NCBI GenBank assembly: GCA_024195265.1
Contig: JAJLRJ010000008.1
Location: forward strand, 4,400,001 to 4,464,000
From: Dendrophyllia cribrosa
Taxonomy: Eukaryota > Cnidaria > Anthozoa > Scleractinia > Dendrophylliidae
DNA length: 64,000 nt
Direction of reading: 5' to 3'
The stretch's first letter is position 1; every line of letters begins with the position of its first letter. A program made the position numbers and the translations under genes. Under the pieces are notes generated by a model. That model was not told the DNA's origin and did not search any database. It saw only the letters and a list, made by a program, of their open reading frames with translations. Below, piece after piece: positions 33,338 to 45,030 of this stretch.

Positions 33338-35341
33338 TTCGGAAAAGAGCCGCCTCTACCGAGCTGCACATTTGGCAAACGTTGCGGTTCTGTAGCTGGT
33401 TTGCTTAAATATTTGTAACTTCGCGCGAAGACCGCGTTCTCTCCCCAGTTTTTTCTCGGTTTCGACGTCGCCGTCGCGGTTCCGGTTGCCGGTGCTTAAA
33501 GTCCCTAATAGGGAACTTAAGAGCTGCTGTTTGTAAATATCGAGAACTCGCCATCAAAACTGAATTTTCGGATTTATTCATATTTGGTCAGGTGAAACCC
33601 TTTGGTGACCTATATACGAAAATTACATTCAAACTTTCCAAAGACTTCGTTTTCGAGAAATCCGCCACAAACTAAAATGCCGTGTTGGGGTCGCAGCCGC
33701 CATTAATGATCATTAATTTAGCCGAGAAAAAAAGACGCCTTAACGTATGTAAATGATTTTTTGCAGTTAGTTGAACCCTTTGAGAGCATAGTAAAGTCAA
33801 AATATTTGAAAGAAGATCCATTTTACATGTCTTTTTGAAAGCCCGAACATTCCTACTTTCAGCAGTTTGGTAAACACTTGAAAATGAGGAAACTTCTCTG
33901 GCATAAATCTTGTCCTGGTACATCGAATTTTACAATGAAAGTTATACTAGCAGTAAGCTATGTTACTGTACTGCAAAATATCGAAAAACTAGCTTGGGTA
34001 ATTTTAAAGCCACCCGTTGAGAGAAGTAAACGCGAAGGCAATTTTCATGAATTTTCTTTAAAAGTTGAGACAGTGAGTCACGCAAGCACAAGTAAACACA
34101 TTTCAAATAAATTTAGCTTATTGCGTATACCCTTTTCTTGCAGTGGCAAACAAAATTCCTTGTTTGGAAACAAAATCTAGTGTTCTAATGAACTTTTGTT
34201 GCCCTATATCCTGATAAGTCAGTTCTTTAGTAGGTGATATTAAACTGATCGCAAACGAAAAGGTCGTGTCGTGTTGACCTTTTTCACATTGCGACGATGT
34301 CAACAACATCAAATGATTGAACCTATCTCAAGCGAAACTTGTTGCCCAAGTACATCTTAAACATACATGTAGTAGCTTGGAATTCCTTATTACAGGCGAT
34401 AATTTCATAGATTTTAAAGTCCCTTTTGGTAAGTGAAGTTGTACAAAGCAACCAAATTTCATAGCTACTGTCACTGTGTCAACAACATGCCGGCTGTTTG
34501 ATTAGGTTTCTGAGTTACAACAGTAACTATCCGCGGCGCTGATCGGAAATCAAATTCCAGTTTGGCAAAAATTCGAGCAAAAGTATTCATCTGTACTAAA
34601 TATTATCCGCTAAAATTGAAACTATATAAATTGAGATTCAACGAGAGAAATGTCCTCTTAGATTCAATCAATCACTGCAATGCTATTTTAATGTCAATCA
34701 GGTTTTCAAACCGAAGAACAACTGAAGTATGTGCATCTCTTTAACTACTACAATACTGCATGTTTTACAAACAAAACCCTACTCTTTGCTAAGCTACATG
34801 TATTTGCCATAAAAGGTCTACCACTATTAACATTCTAACATAACAATCTGATGCAAGCAGCAATGAAAAGTTCGCTCTAGCGATATAAAAGACATACCGA
34901 AAGGTGAAAATTTAGAAGATCCCAAGCGCGAACGGCATCAACTCCCCGTCTCATTTCACAAAACAACTCCTCTTCACGGCATTTCAGATATTTTGAAATC
35001 AATTTTTCTTTCTATTTCTGCTGTACTTTGAAAAAAGTTGGATTTAAGTGAAAACTGAACAAGTCACGCAACCCGCAACCAAAAACCGTCGTGATTTCGG
35101 AGAGAATGGGGAGAGCGTGAGAAAACACCGCCGGATGGCGGGAAAAACTCTTTTATTTAGAAAGTGTGAATCTCTGGATTAGCACATGACAAGAGAAACT
35201 AAGCACTTTCATTTCATTCTCTTGGCTCATCTGTGTCCTTGCATTTATCCTTCTGTCTAAACAACGGTTTCCCCACAATGAACCATCTGAAACTGGAGTG
35301 GTAGTGTACTAGTGTTGGTGGGTGGGTGTGGGAGGCCGGAG

Positions 35342-35355
35342 GGTGGGGGGGGGGT

Positions 35356-35435
<80 letters not shown>

Positions 35436-35450
35436 GGGGGGGGGGGGGGG

Positions 35451-35517
<67 letters not shown>
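35342..35517 (+). repeat. Poly-G tract, about 170 bases
   Basis: Almost uninterrupted G, with rare T or A at 35354, 35435 and 35453. The polyproline and polyglycine frames across it are artefacts. Length is uncertain in any assembly. Confidence 0.9.
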
Positions 35518-35518
<1 letters not shown>

Positions 35519-36475
35519 ATATGTTGAATCCTGAAAATAACGCACGATGGAAAAAAAGGTAGTCATGCTCTCCTGAAGATAAGGAGAAACAAACAGGAGC
35601 CCACTGCAACAAAGTGATCAGCTGTCCTACGGTATAGGTGTTAACATGGCTAGCCACAGGAAACGGCATAGAATGCGTTCTCTCAGGGATAGCAGGCGAT
35701 CACGCGAGCACGCAAACAAGTCGAGATGTGACATGGGAGGCGATTTTGTTTCGCGCATATATGATAGCCCGCTCGACCCTTCCTAGTCTAGCAATGGGAT
35801 CAGACAGTGAGATCAAAGCCAGGCCCCAGTTGAGTCATTCTTTGCCCTGGTGCAGAGGTTCCCACTTACTAAATAACAGATGAATGGGTTAGTTTCTAGA
35901 GAAACTGTGGTGCTGCGTCGGTGGGGATGAAGCACAAGAATTTGGTTTTATCGACTGAGTCGATAAGGTAAATTAGCCACCGTAAAAAGATTCGAGAAAG
36001 CTGACGTTTCGAGCGCTAGCCCTTCGTCCGACGGGACGAAGGTGCTTGTATTTCGTTACGGTGGTCTTGGCAAAAAAAAAACAAACAAAAAAAAAACAGT
36101 TAACTTGTTTTCATAAAGGGACCATCTCATACCTGGGGCCAGTAGGGTCTCGAAAAAAGGCACGATCAAAAAATGATAATAGTACTCTCCTCGAGTTATA
36201 AAGGTTAAGTGGCCAAAAGAGGGAAAACGAACAAGAGTTAAATTTTGTATGTTTTCTCCCTCTTTTTTCCCAAAGTATAGCTCTCTTTTCTGCGAACGTA
36301 CGTTGGTTTTCGAGATGCTCGCCCACCACCCCCACCCCCCACCCTCCTGCTCCATTATCACTATCATGTGGCCGTTATCATATCCCCTACGCCACGATTT
36401 TTGGGAAAACTGTTGTTTAAACAAGAACATAGATGAGCCATGAAAATTATTTTGAGGTTCCCACTTTCTAAATAT
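35518..36475. other. Spacer of the large inverted repeat
   Basis: No gene. At about 35880-36050 there is a dispersed repeat with AGTTTCTAGAGAAACTG and GCTGACGTTTCGAGCGCTAG blocks; a relative of its first half occurs at about 24510-24610. Confidence 0.4.
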
Positions 36476-37789
36476 AAGAGTTAGTTTTTCCCGCCATGCG
36501 GCGGTGTTTTCTCGCGCTCTCCCCATTCTCCCCTTAATCACGACGGTTATTGGTTGCGTGACACGATGTACGGTTGTCCCGTTTTCACTTCAATCCAACT
36601 TCTTTCATAGTAAAGCAGAAAAAGGAAAGAAGAGTTGATTTCAAAATATCTGGTATGCCGTGTAGAGGAGTTGTTTTGTGAAATGAGACAGAGAGTTGAT
36701 GCCGTTCACGCTTGGGATCTTCTAAATTTTCATCCGTCGGTATGTCTTTGTACTAGTCAGCGAACTTTTCATTGCATGTGTCATTGCTGTTTTTATCAGA
36801 TTGTTATGTTAGAATTTTTATGGCAAATACATGTAACTTAGCAAAGAGTGGGGTTTTGTTTGTAAAACATGTAGTACTGTAGTAGTTAAAGAGATGCATA
36901 TACTTTAGTTGTTCTTCGGTTTGAAAACTTGATTGACATTAAAAAGAAACATTGCAGTCATTGATTGAATCTAAGAGGAAATTTCTCTCGTTGAATCTCA
37001 AATCATATAGTTTCAATTTTAGCGGATAATATTTGGTACAGATAAATACTTTTGCTCGAATTTTTGCCAAACTGGAATTCGATTTCCGATCAGCGCCGCG
37101 GATAGTTACTGTTGTGTTTCAGAAACCTAATGAAACAGCTAGCATGTTGTTGACACAGTGGCTATGAAATTCGGTTGCTTTGTAAAACTTCGCTTACCAA
37201 AAGTGATTTTAAAATCTATGAAATTATCGCCTATAATAAGGAAGCTACTATGTTTAAGATGTACTTTGGGCAACAAATTTCGCTTGAGATAGTTTCAATC
37301 ATTTCATGCTGTTGACATCAGCGCAAAGAGAAAAAGGTCAACACGACACTTGACCCTCTCGTTTGCGACCAATTATCACCTACTCAAGAATTGATTTTTA
37401 TCAGGATATAGAACGAAAAAAGCTCATTAGAACACTAGATTTTGTTTCCAAACAAGGAATTTTTGCCAAAGCAAGAAAAGGGTATACGCAATAAGCTAAA
37501 CTGATCTATTTGACTGTGTTTTAAAATCTGACTTCGTTGTGCTTGCGTGACTCACTGTCTCAACTTTTGAAGAAAATTCATGAAAATTGCCTGCGCGTTT
37601 ACTTCTCTCAACGGGTGGCTTTTCAATTACCCAAGCTAAATTTTCGATATGTTGCAGTACAGTAACATAGCTTTCTGCTGCTATAACTTTCATTGTAGAA
37701 TTCGATGTACCAGGACAAGATTTATGGCAGAGAAGTTTCCTCATTTTCAAGTGTTTACCAAAGTGCTGAAAGTAGGAATGTTCGGGCTT

Positions 37790-38309
37790 CTTCCTTTAAT
37801 CGGGCTTCTTCCTTTAACGCTCTTCCGTTAATCGGCAAATACAACTTATTGAATATTACTGCACTGGGCTTGAGGCCGGAGCCTCATTCTACAGAATACT
37901 CGTGTCAATTAAACTATTGTCTACTGTTAGCGCGGTTTCATATTTGGCAAGCCAAAATGGATGAAATATCGCCTAATTTTGCAAATTTTCTGCGCCTAGT
38001 TAAGTCAAGATCTATTATTGAGAAAAAAGCTGGGGACACTAAAAAATGGAACTTTCTTAAAGATTGTTCTTTATATAGCTCTTGATATCGATTGTTTCCT
38101 TTCCCCTGACGGTCAAATACCAAAAATATTTTTAAAGATTTGTAAACCTTATATTTAACTAGATATATCTGACTGATTGTACTCAATCAAGGTTCGTTTA
38201 TTGCTCCTGTCTTAACTGTACTTTCTTTGAACCTTCTATTTTTGTTTGTTTTCTCTGTGCTGTAATTTAGTTATTGTATTGTATTGTTAATAAAAAATAA
38301 AAAAAAAAG
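37790..38309 (+). mobile_element. 5'-truncated LINE fragment with poly-A tail
   Basis: Plus-strand frame ending at 38085 reads LNYCLLLARFHIWQAKMDE, then SRSIIEKKAGDTKKW, resembling the C-terminal region after the reverse transcriptase in LINEs. A 3' region and an A-rich tail (38290-38309) follow. A 17-base CGGGCTTCTTCCTTTAA direct repeat marks the 5' junction (about 37783-37817). The inverted partner arm lacks it but has about 80 bases missing here, suggesting a deletion at insertion. Confidence 0.6.
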
Positions 38310-38555
38310 AATCATTTCCATACGTTCAGGCGTCTTTCTTTCCGAGCGATTTAAATATGCAGCAAATTTCGACAAATTTAATGGCGGCTGCGACCTGAAC
38401 ATGGCATTTTAGTTTTTGGCGGATTTCTGGAAAACGAATAGTCTTTGGAAAGTTTGAATGTAATTTTCGTAAATAGGTCACCAAAGGGTTTCTCCCGACC
38501 AAATATGGAGAAATCCGAAAATTCAGTTTTGACGGCGAGTTCTCGATATTTACAG

Positions 38556-38922
38556 ACGGCCGCTCTTAGGCAACCACGACTGCGACGGCAGCGAGAACGG
38601 CACAAAACAATAGGTTTAATGAGCGAAAACAATGCTTATGCACGTGCGGTTTACATTTTGGTGCATTTCTTTGCCGTTCCCTGCAAAACAACATCAAATT
38701 ATAGGTTTTGTGGAGAACGTGAACACACGACGGTTAATTTTCCTTTCTCCATTTGAACTGGAAAGCCACCCCTTTAAATTCAGCTCCTGGACAATCCTGA
38801 CACATTAGACAAACTAAACAAATTGGAACAACTGCCAAGTAGTTTAAAAAAGAGCGAATCCTTTATTCAAGTGACCATGGTTTCGGGCATAGCCGTCGTC
38901 GTTGCTTAAGCTCCTTAATATA
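38556..38922. mobile_element. Harbinger-type MITE
   Basis: Right end GCCGTCGTCGTTGCTTAAGC then TCCTTAATA; left end the imperfect complement (GCAACCACGACTGCGACGGC). The GGGA-CTTAAGC-type terminus resembles the Harbinger ends at 28117 and 33505. It encodes nothing and abuts the large inverted repeat. Confidence 0.55.
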
Positions 38923-39788
38923 ACATCTTCAAGAAAGATTAAGTAACTTTTCATGTAGTTTTTTTTATTTCAAAACCTCTTAACGGATTTCAAGGTTTAA
39001 TATGTCTATATTTCTCATAGCGAAACCATTTCTAGCTAGAAAAATCGGGAAAAAGGTTAAATATTGAGAAAATCATGCCGTGCTCTGTTTAACAAACCTT
39101 TCTGCGTTGGTTGCAACGGCATACATGTTTCTACAGAAACTCTCAACGGATTTCAAAGTCTGATAAATGTCATTTAAAAGCGAAGCGAATGTATATTTCT
39201 TAGAGAGAAACGATTTTCAACTATTAAAAGATACATTTTGTAACGTAAATATCAAGAAAATTATACAACGGCTTTGAAAATACACACTGACCTCTCAAGT
39301 AACTACATCTTCCACTCACTGGCCATGGAGCCGAACGCGCAGAGAAGCACGTAAATCAGTAGGCGACAGGGATATTGGCAATTACCTTCGACTGCTGCGT
39401 TCTACGCCCACTATATATCGATCAGTTTATTCTTTTCAGGATTTTCCACACAAAAAATCGCCCGCTTCATCAAGTAATGTACATGTAACTTGGAACTGTT
39501 TTGAAGCCATGTCTGTTTCAACATCAACAACAATTCTTAAATTACATGAAGTCATTTACACGGACCAATCAAGTATCGTCCTTAATAATATACATGAAAA
39601 AATTACTCCATTCTGATTGGCTAAGAGCAGTGCAGTTCAAGTGTAACACCAGTGCAACACGTGTAACACCGGTGCAAAAAGTGTATAGTGTAACACCAGT
39701 GCAAATTACAAATCGAAAAAAAAAATTGCAAAAAAAAAAATTCCAAACAAAAATGGATGCAAATTTTTTCATGTATAATTATTAATAA
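38923..39788. other. No gene; degenerate duplications
   Basis: Two related segments (about 38970-39100 and 39135-39260) share AACGGATTTCAA. At 39638-39702 three or four copies of GTGTAACACCAGTGCAA occur. No coding sequence is supported. Confidence 0.4.
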
Positions 39789-39920
39789 GTAATCATACGG
39801 TTTTCTCGTTCAATTTGGGATTAATTTGCACCTGTAGCGGCTCGTGCAATTTTGAGCTTTTTGAAAAACTCACTCGTGCAAATTAATCCCAAATTGAACT
39901 CTGAAACCGTATGATTTCCT
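39789..39920. mobile_element. Foldback MITE with ATCATACGGTTTTCTCG ends
   Basis: Inverted arms of about 42 bases including TTCAATTTGGGATTAATTTG, around a 45-base loop. Non-coding. Confidence 0.75.
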
Positions 39921-41609
39921 ATACAAAAATAACCAAACAGCATCATTGTCTTTGCTTGCTTTTAAATTTTTTATGTCTTATTTGTTATGGCGAAACTAAC
40001 AGAATAAAATAAAATACAGTATGATACGGAATTAATAATATATTTTTACATAATTTTTATTGGAAGAAGCCCTTGTATGAAGGATATTTTCACTTGTACT
40101 TGTACCATGATCATTTTGCTCTTGATACAGTTAACGGGACGTCAACCGTCAACTAACCGACGGTTGACGGCATTATATTGATGTAAATGACTGCTTGACC
40201 CACACTCATCGAAAAAAACTAATCTACTGTCACAGCTGCGCGGCCTGCCGGAATTGAAATCGTCACGGTAGGGCGGGATGCATTTCTAGTGTCTTAGAAT
40301 CTGAGTGTTGTCAACGAATGGCGAATTTGGTAAGTGCCTCATTTAGAAGAACAAGGGTTTGAGTCTTTAAGTAATTCATCGGGGTGATTACAGCTTACCT
40401 TCAAAACACACTTCTCACAGCACCTAAGCACCACTCGTTGTGGTACTTGAAACAAATTGTTTTTGTTGTAATGGAAGAAAGAAGTGGTGCATAATGCTTT
40501 TTTTTGTGAATTTTTATAGCCCTTGCCTTTGCTGCTTCATTTTCATTTCGCCACCTTGATTTTGTTCATCAGAGCCTGGCTAAACTATAATCTTCGACAG
40601 ACGTCTTTGGGACACTTCAATAAAATCGGCCTTTTTAACATTCAGGTTTAAGTATTGAAAACATTTTGTCACCGCGTTAGTAGAAATGATCCTTCCTCCC
40701 TCTCCCTATCTTTGTCGGCCGACGTTTAAAATTGAAAGTTTTATCGGCTGTCGGTTAATCCTGCAGAGAACCTCTTTAAAGGGTATGTTAATTAGATTTC
40801 AACAGGAGTCCATGCCATCAATGGGCTCCTGCAGGTTTTCGGCAAAGAATTGAAAGAAAGAGTTGTATGAACAATGACACAGAAGTTGGCATATCTTGAT
40901 CGCCCAGCTTTCCTTAAGCATGCAACTGAAATAGTCAACGGTAAAAATATAATTTGCCGCACCGGATAAAAAGACCTTCAAGTCTTAAAAAAGCAAGTCA
41001 TAGTTTCATAAATTCGAATTTGTGCATGGTAGAAGGTTTATTTTGTTCTTTTGCTAAAAATCAGCCAAGACCGCCTCAAGTGATGCTTAGCATATACTGG
41101 CGCTATTCGTTTGCTTCCGAAACCGGATAATGTTTCCCACTTTAGCCACATGGCCTGATGTTTTTTAACCGTTAAAGAAAGTTACTGTTTCCGCAACAAT
41201 GTTGCCTAGTTTCGAAAATCGTCGAACGCGTCCGGTCGCAAAAATCGCTAATAAACAGCGCTTAAAATTCTAGTAAGGGAAGACTGTATTTTAGTGTTCC
41301 GGAAAAAACAAAATTGATTTCCTCGTAACAGGCCATTAAGTTTATTACATTTTATTTTTACAAGCTAAAAAAAGGAAGATCTTTAAAATGCTCACCAAGC
41401 TAAGCTCACTTCAAAGTGATAGTTTTATAACTATCGGTATGTGATCTGAAGTCGATGTAGATGTATGTAGCCTGACTGAGTATCATAACAATTGCAAGCT
41501 GCCTCCGAGCAGGTGTACGTGTTTATGAGCAATGAATCGGCAGAGATTATACACTGATCAGCGGCGTGACAGAGATCAAACGCAAAATGATGGAGTAATT
41601 GTTTGGATG
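39921..41609. other. No gene; contains dispersed repeat
   Basis: The part at about 40715-41105 matches 49550-49905 in the same orientation (shared CGGTTAATCCTGCA and GATGCTTAGCATATACT blocks). A short palindrome at about 40143-40168 is built on GTCAACCGTC. Nothing coding is supported. Confidence 0.45.
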
Positions 41610-41762
41610 TTACATCACTGGCAAGTAATTTGCAACTTTGTAACTTCAAAGGTGGACTATTGTAACTCTCTACTGTATGGATTACCGAAATATGTATTTC
41701 ATAGACTTCAGCGAATACTAAACTGCGCTGCAAGACTTGTTTATCAGTCAACTGACAGATAT
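41610..41762 (+). pseudogene. LINE reverse transcriptase, piece 1 of 3
   Basis: The translation includes FVTSKVDYCNSLLYGLPKYV and QRILNCAARLVYQ, the conserved end of the reverse transcriptase in CR1/L2-type LINEs. The frame breaks at the MITE beginning near 41761 and resumes at 43386. Confidence 0.75.
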
Positions 41763-41925
41763 ATAGAGGATATTACATGGCCGCGCGAAGATACGAAATT
41801 TCTCTTCGAGTGTTGAAAAATATTTCACGAGTGAGCGCAGCGAACGAGTGAAATATTTTTCAACACGAGAAGAGAAATTTCGTATCCTCAAGCGGCCATG
41901 TAATGTTCTGTTTATTATAGCGGGG
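41761..41925. mobile_element. Foldback MITE in LINE
   Basis: Arms of about 55 bases starting GATATTACATGGCCGC and ending GCGGCCATGTAAT, around a loop with CGAGTGAGCGCAGCGAACGA. Inserted in the LINE coding frame. Confidence 0.8.
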
Positions 41926-43201
41926 CTAGCCGGGCCGAAGGCCCGGCTGCGGAGCCCCATACTCATAGAACCTATGCCCTCATTTTTCATGGTCATGGCT
42001 AGCGGAATGTTTCGCGGGCGCTGTCTGCAACAAAAACATGTGTGTCGGAGATGTGTGTCGCGCAAGGCTAGCGCGCATGCGCGTATGACTCCACACAACA
42101 TCCGGGATCTTAGCGGAGGACTAGCTCGCGGGCGCGTATGACGTCGCAAAATATGCGCGTACGACGTCATGTTAAAACCAAAGCGAGGCTTTTTTTTCGC
42201 GCGGTTACACGGCCGAATGTCACGTCAGCTGGGAAGACACTTTGATGTTTTGCTGTGTTTACTGAGCGGAGAAAACGGTTTAAATTAAAGTCGTTATTTT
42301 CCTGCATTTTTTCGTGGTTTGCTACTCAAGACAGGGATGCTAATTAAGGGATACTCAGGAGCCGCTTTAGTGGAAAAAGAAGAGCTTTCAGGGATAAAAT
42401 CTTGCTTCGAGGAACTATATACGTTTTTAGCAATGCGAGAGATGGGTTCGTTTTACGGATTTCAGCACCAAAGCGGAGATTTAAAGAATTTCCAAGCACA
42501 GTAGTCGCCGGAGGGACTTAAAGGTAAAACAAATTACATTTTTCGATGGAAATTTATCTAGATATCAATCTGTGATTGAGTTTTTGTTAATGTGTTCTCG
42601 TTAGTTTTGGAGAATTGTTTTTAAACGTGTAGCTTAAATTCAGTTGTATTAATTTCTTGAATTTCATCGAAGACACGGCTCGGCCTCGATGCGCGTTTTC
42701 CGTTTTGCTTTTCAACATAAACTAATGGAGATTTGAATAAAATTTATCGAAAGAAGATTGTGTTGTCCATTTTTATGTGTTTGTTCATTCATTACATAGG
42801 TTGAAAAGCGATTTTATGTAAACAAAACAAGACTTGAATTTTATTATAGTTCTAACTTCACTCGCGTGGCGGTATGCAAATATGTTTGTATTTTTGGCAA
42901 TTTTGATTTCCAAATCAGTTTCTCAGGCATTTTTTGACAAGCTACAACTGTATTTTTTAACAGTAGTCGTAATAGTTATTCTAGACGGAGAAAAAGTTGT
43001 TTTTGTGAACTTTTGTACGGTCTAAATGTACTGTGCAGACGGTCGGGTAATACTGTTTTTGAAAAATAGCCCGGTCGTCAATATTAATCTTAATTCTTGT
43101 GCTTCCGACCTTTCACCTATTAGTTAAGTTTCATCTTAGTTAAGCTTGTTCAGATGGTCTTCAGAGGGCGCCGCTGTTAGGCTAAGCCTAACTATATATA
43201 T
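41926..43201 (+). repeat. Dispersed repeat family R1, copy B
   Basis: Uninterrupted relative of copy A (7794-11163), lacking the MITE and the foldback element found there. It serves as the empty-site reference for both. It contains the frame starting MLLKTGMLIKGYS (42319), function unknown. Confidence 0.7.
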
Positions 43202-43205
43202 TACA

Positions 43206-43385
43206 AACACCAATGAAATCAAACCATTTCACTTTAATATTTTTTTGTAGTCCTAAAGTATAACAACGTGTAAGAACTAAAAACATGTTATTCTCACGTG
43301 TGAAGATAACATGTTATTCTCACGTGTGAAGATATGATGTTTACGCGCGAAAGCTCGCCTGCTATTTCATTGGTGTTTATATAAT
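43206..43385. mobile_element. Short MITE with AAACACCAATGAAAT ends
   Basis: 15-base inverted ends around a non-coding interior with two direct copies of AACATGTTATTCTCACGTGT. It completes the cluster inserted into the LINE. Confidence 0.6.
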
Positions 43386-43634
43386 AAATGACCATATCAC
43401 ACCACTGCTTTTGGAGCTTCATTGGTTACTAATTGAACAGCACATTATCTTTAAGATTCTCCTAATCACCTTTAAGGCTCTCAATGGACTAGCTCCTTGT
43501 TATATAACAAATCTGCTGTCTTATTATCATCCTTCAAGAACTCTTCGTTCTTCAAGTAAAAAACTGCTAATCAGACCCAAATGGAACCTCAAAACTTACG
43601 GTGAACGGTCATTGTTGTCTAATCACTCTGCAGT
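43386..43634 (+). pseudogene. LINE reverse transcriptase, piece 2 of 3
   Basis: The translation reads DHITPLLLELHWLLIEQHII, then FKALNGLAPCYITNLLSYYH and KTYGERS, in the family order directly following piece 1. It is cut by the DIRS-type element at about 43634; the next expected residues (FAVAAPSLWNSLPD) are found at about 48046. Confidence 0.8.
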
Positions 43635-43761
43635 GAAACGAAAACAAAATAATTTCTAACTTAGTACCAGTAATAAAACCAAGCGTACAGGAGGGGGCAT
43701 CTCGTTTATTGATCACGCATAAACGGCCCCATTTCGAAGATAAAGCACAATTAAAGAGGGG

Positions 43762-44804
43762 TTATAGGCCTAAAGAACGAGAAACTGAAAGAAGGGAACT
43801 AACGTTGTCCTTGACATAACCGTCCTTGGCACGATCAGACTTCCAACGACCATGCCGTTTAAACAAACGGTCGCTAATACCAGCATTCGCAGCGGCAGAG
43901 GCCCCACCTGCCCTTAGGCTATGCAAACCATAACTAGACTTAGGAAAGCCAAGTTCAGCTAAGCAATTAAGCAAAAGCTCCCTGGCCCTGGTATAGGATA
44001 TAGGTCGGGAACCTAAAGAATAATCACGCGTGGACCTATGAAAAACAACATTGCGAAATAGAAAATCGCTAGAATTATAATTCAAACGAGCAAGATGAAA
44101 ATAACGAGAAATTATCGCATATGGACAAGCGACAGTACCTGTCCGAGCAAAAGAACTGAGGAACCATCCCTATAAACATCGGTCTTACTGCTTGTAATAA
44201 CAATTTTAACATAATCCAAATCATGGAAAATTACATCGCAACAGCGCAACTTAACTAACTCGTCAAAGCGTAAAAATGCACAATAAGCGGTAATAAATAG
44301 AGCTGCAATTCGGAGACTTGACAAATCAGCAGACGACGACGCATACTTAGCACAAATTGAAGTGATCATGGCAGGAGTAATTGGCTCCTTTTTGACAACT
44401 GGCTTAGCGGTATTCCGGACTCCCGCCTCAAGAATGTTCTTGACAAGGGGAACTTGGCATGGATCAGGAAAACCATAAAGCTTGTTAGCCCATGAAATAC
44501 TACAAGAAGCAGAATGAAGTACCGAGGAGGTTGTATCACTTTCAATAAGATACTCTAAGTAGAGAGCAACATCCAGCGACCTTGTAGGCAAAACAGCAAT
44601 CTCGGGAAAGGAAGAAGCCCAAACCCTGAATTTCTGAAAGGACCTAGAATACTGGTCAATGGTACGTGGAGCCTTGGACTGCAACGCACGGGCTGGAAGC
44701 AAACTGGCAAGTCTTTTGAGGTCAGGATCCTGCAAGGTGGAACTAATCCTGCCAAAAACAACGTCACCTTGTAAAAACAGGAAAGAAAAACAAAAAACAA
44801 ACAA
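43762..44804 (-). pseudogene. Tyrosine recombinase (DIRS-type), one frameshift
   Basis: The N-terminal part (44804-44112) has the SAM-like binding domain (APRTIDQYSRSFQKFRVWA) and the first catalytic Arg in AFLRFDELVKL, followed by a Lys in TSSKTDV. The C-terminal part (to 43762) has HSLRAGG (H-x-x-R), HGRWKSDRAKDGY with the tryptophan and the presumed Tyr nucleophile. The two parts are in different frames: one base appears lost near 44140, between the lysine and the second motif. The intact enzyme would join a circular DNA copy to its target. All catalytic positions remain readable, so inactivation looks recent. Confidence 0.85.
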
Positions 44805-44824
44805 TAAAAGTTAGCCAGGAAATA

Positions 44825-45002
44825 GTCGCACGGAGCCCAGTGGCTGAACAAGTCGTGCTAAAGCCCAGTGGCAAAACATAGCACCAACAAATCGCAACAC
44901 AAACTACTGCTAACAGATAGCAAGTAGTCGCGAAAAAAGAACGTGCGTAAAAGCCTAGCGGCAAAACAACAAACCAAACGCACAAAGCCCAGTGGCAAAC
45001 TC
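44825..45002. repeat. Four copies of AAAGCCCAGTGGCAAAAC-like motif
   Basis: Copies at about 44831-44848, 44860-44877, 44950-44967 and 44985-45002, differing at a few positions. They lie between the reverse transcriptase and the recombinase of the DIRS-type element. In the Ngaro group split direct repeats occur elsewhere, so this is not clearly the same structure. Confidence 0.6.
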
Positions 45003-45030
45003 TTTTATTCAAACAAGAATAAATCAAAAA

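Larger units (their letters stand above)
28117..33505. mobile_element. PIF/Harbinger DNA transposon, apparently complete
   Basis: Both ends read GGGACTTTAAGCACCGG, with further similarity over about 43 bases (a GAACCGGAACGGCAACGG-type interior). The left terminus is preceded and the right followed by TAATA, which covers the 3-base target duplication expected for Harbinger. Inside are the two genes typical of autonomous members, convergently arranged: a SANT/Myb-like DNA-binding protein (plus strand) and a DDE nuclease (minus strand). Both frames are open, so the copy may be competent. A foldback MITE (29037-29167) sits upstream of the Myb-like gene. The 5.4-kb length is normal for the family. 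Confidence 0.9.
33506..38567. repeat. Large inverted repeat, arms about 1.7 and 2.1 kb
   Basis: The left arm (about 33506-35163) and right arm (about 36476-38567) are inverted copies with moderate divergence. Matching starts at the outer CTTAAGAGC motif and runs to the inner CCCGCCATnCGGCGG block. The spacer (35164-36475) carries a long G-tract. The right arm is longer because a LINE fragment is inserted at about 37790-38309. Each arm contains an outward-reading frame with CEMR..VDAV.AWDLLNFH (about 34890-35010 minus; 36630-36745 plus), not recognised. The left edge coincides with the Harbinger insertion site. It may be a long-TIR DNA element or a segmental inverted duplication. Confidence 0.8.

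Noticed and set aside
35214..35669. Polyproline and polyglycine open frames
   Set aside because: They arise from a G-tract; the same applies at 59743-60168 and 1154-1481.
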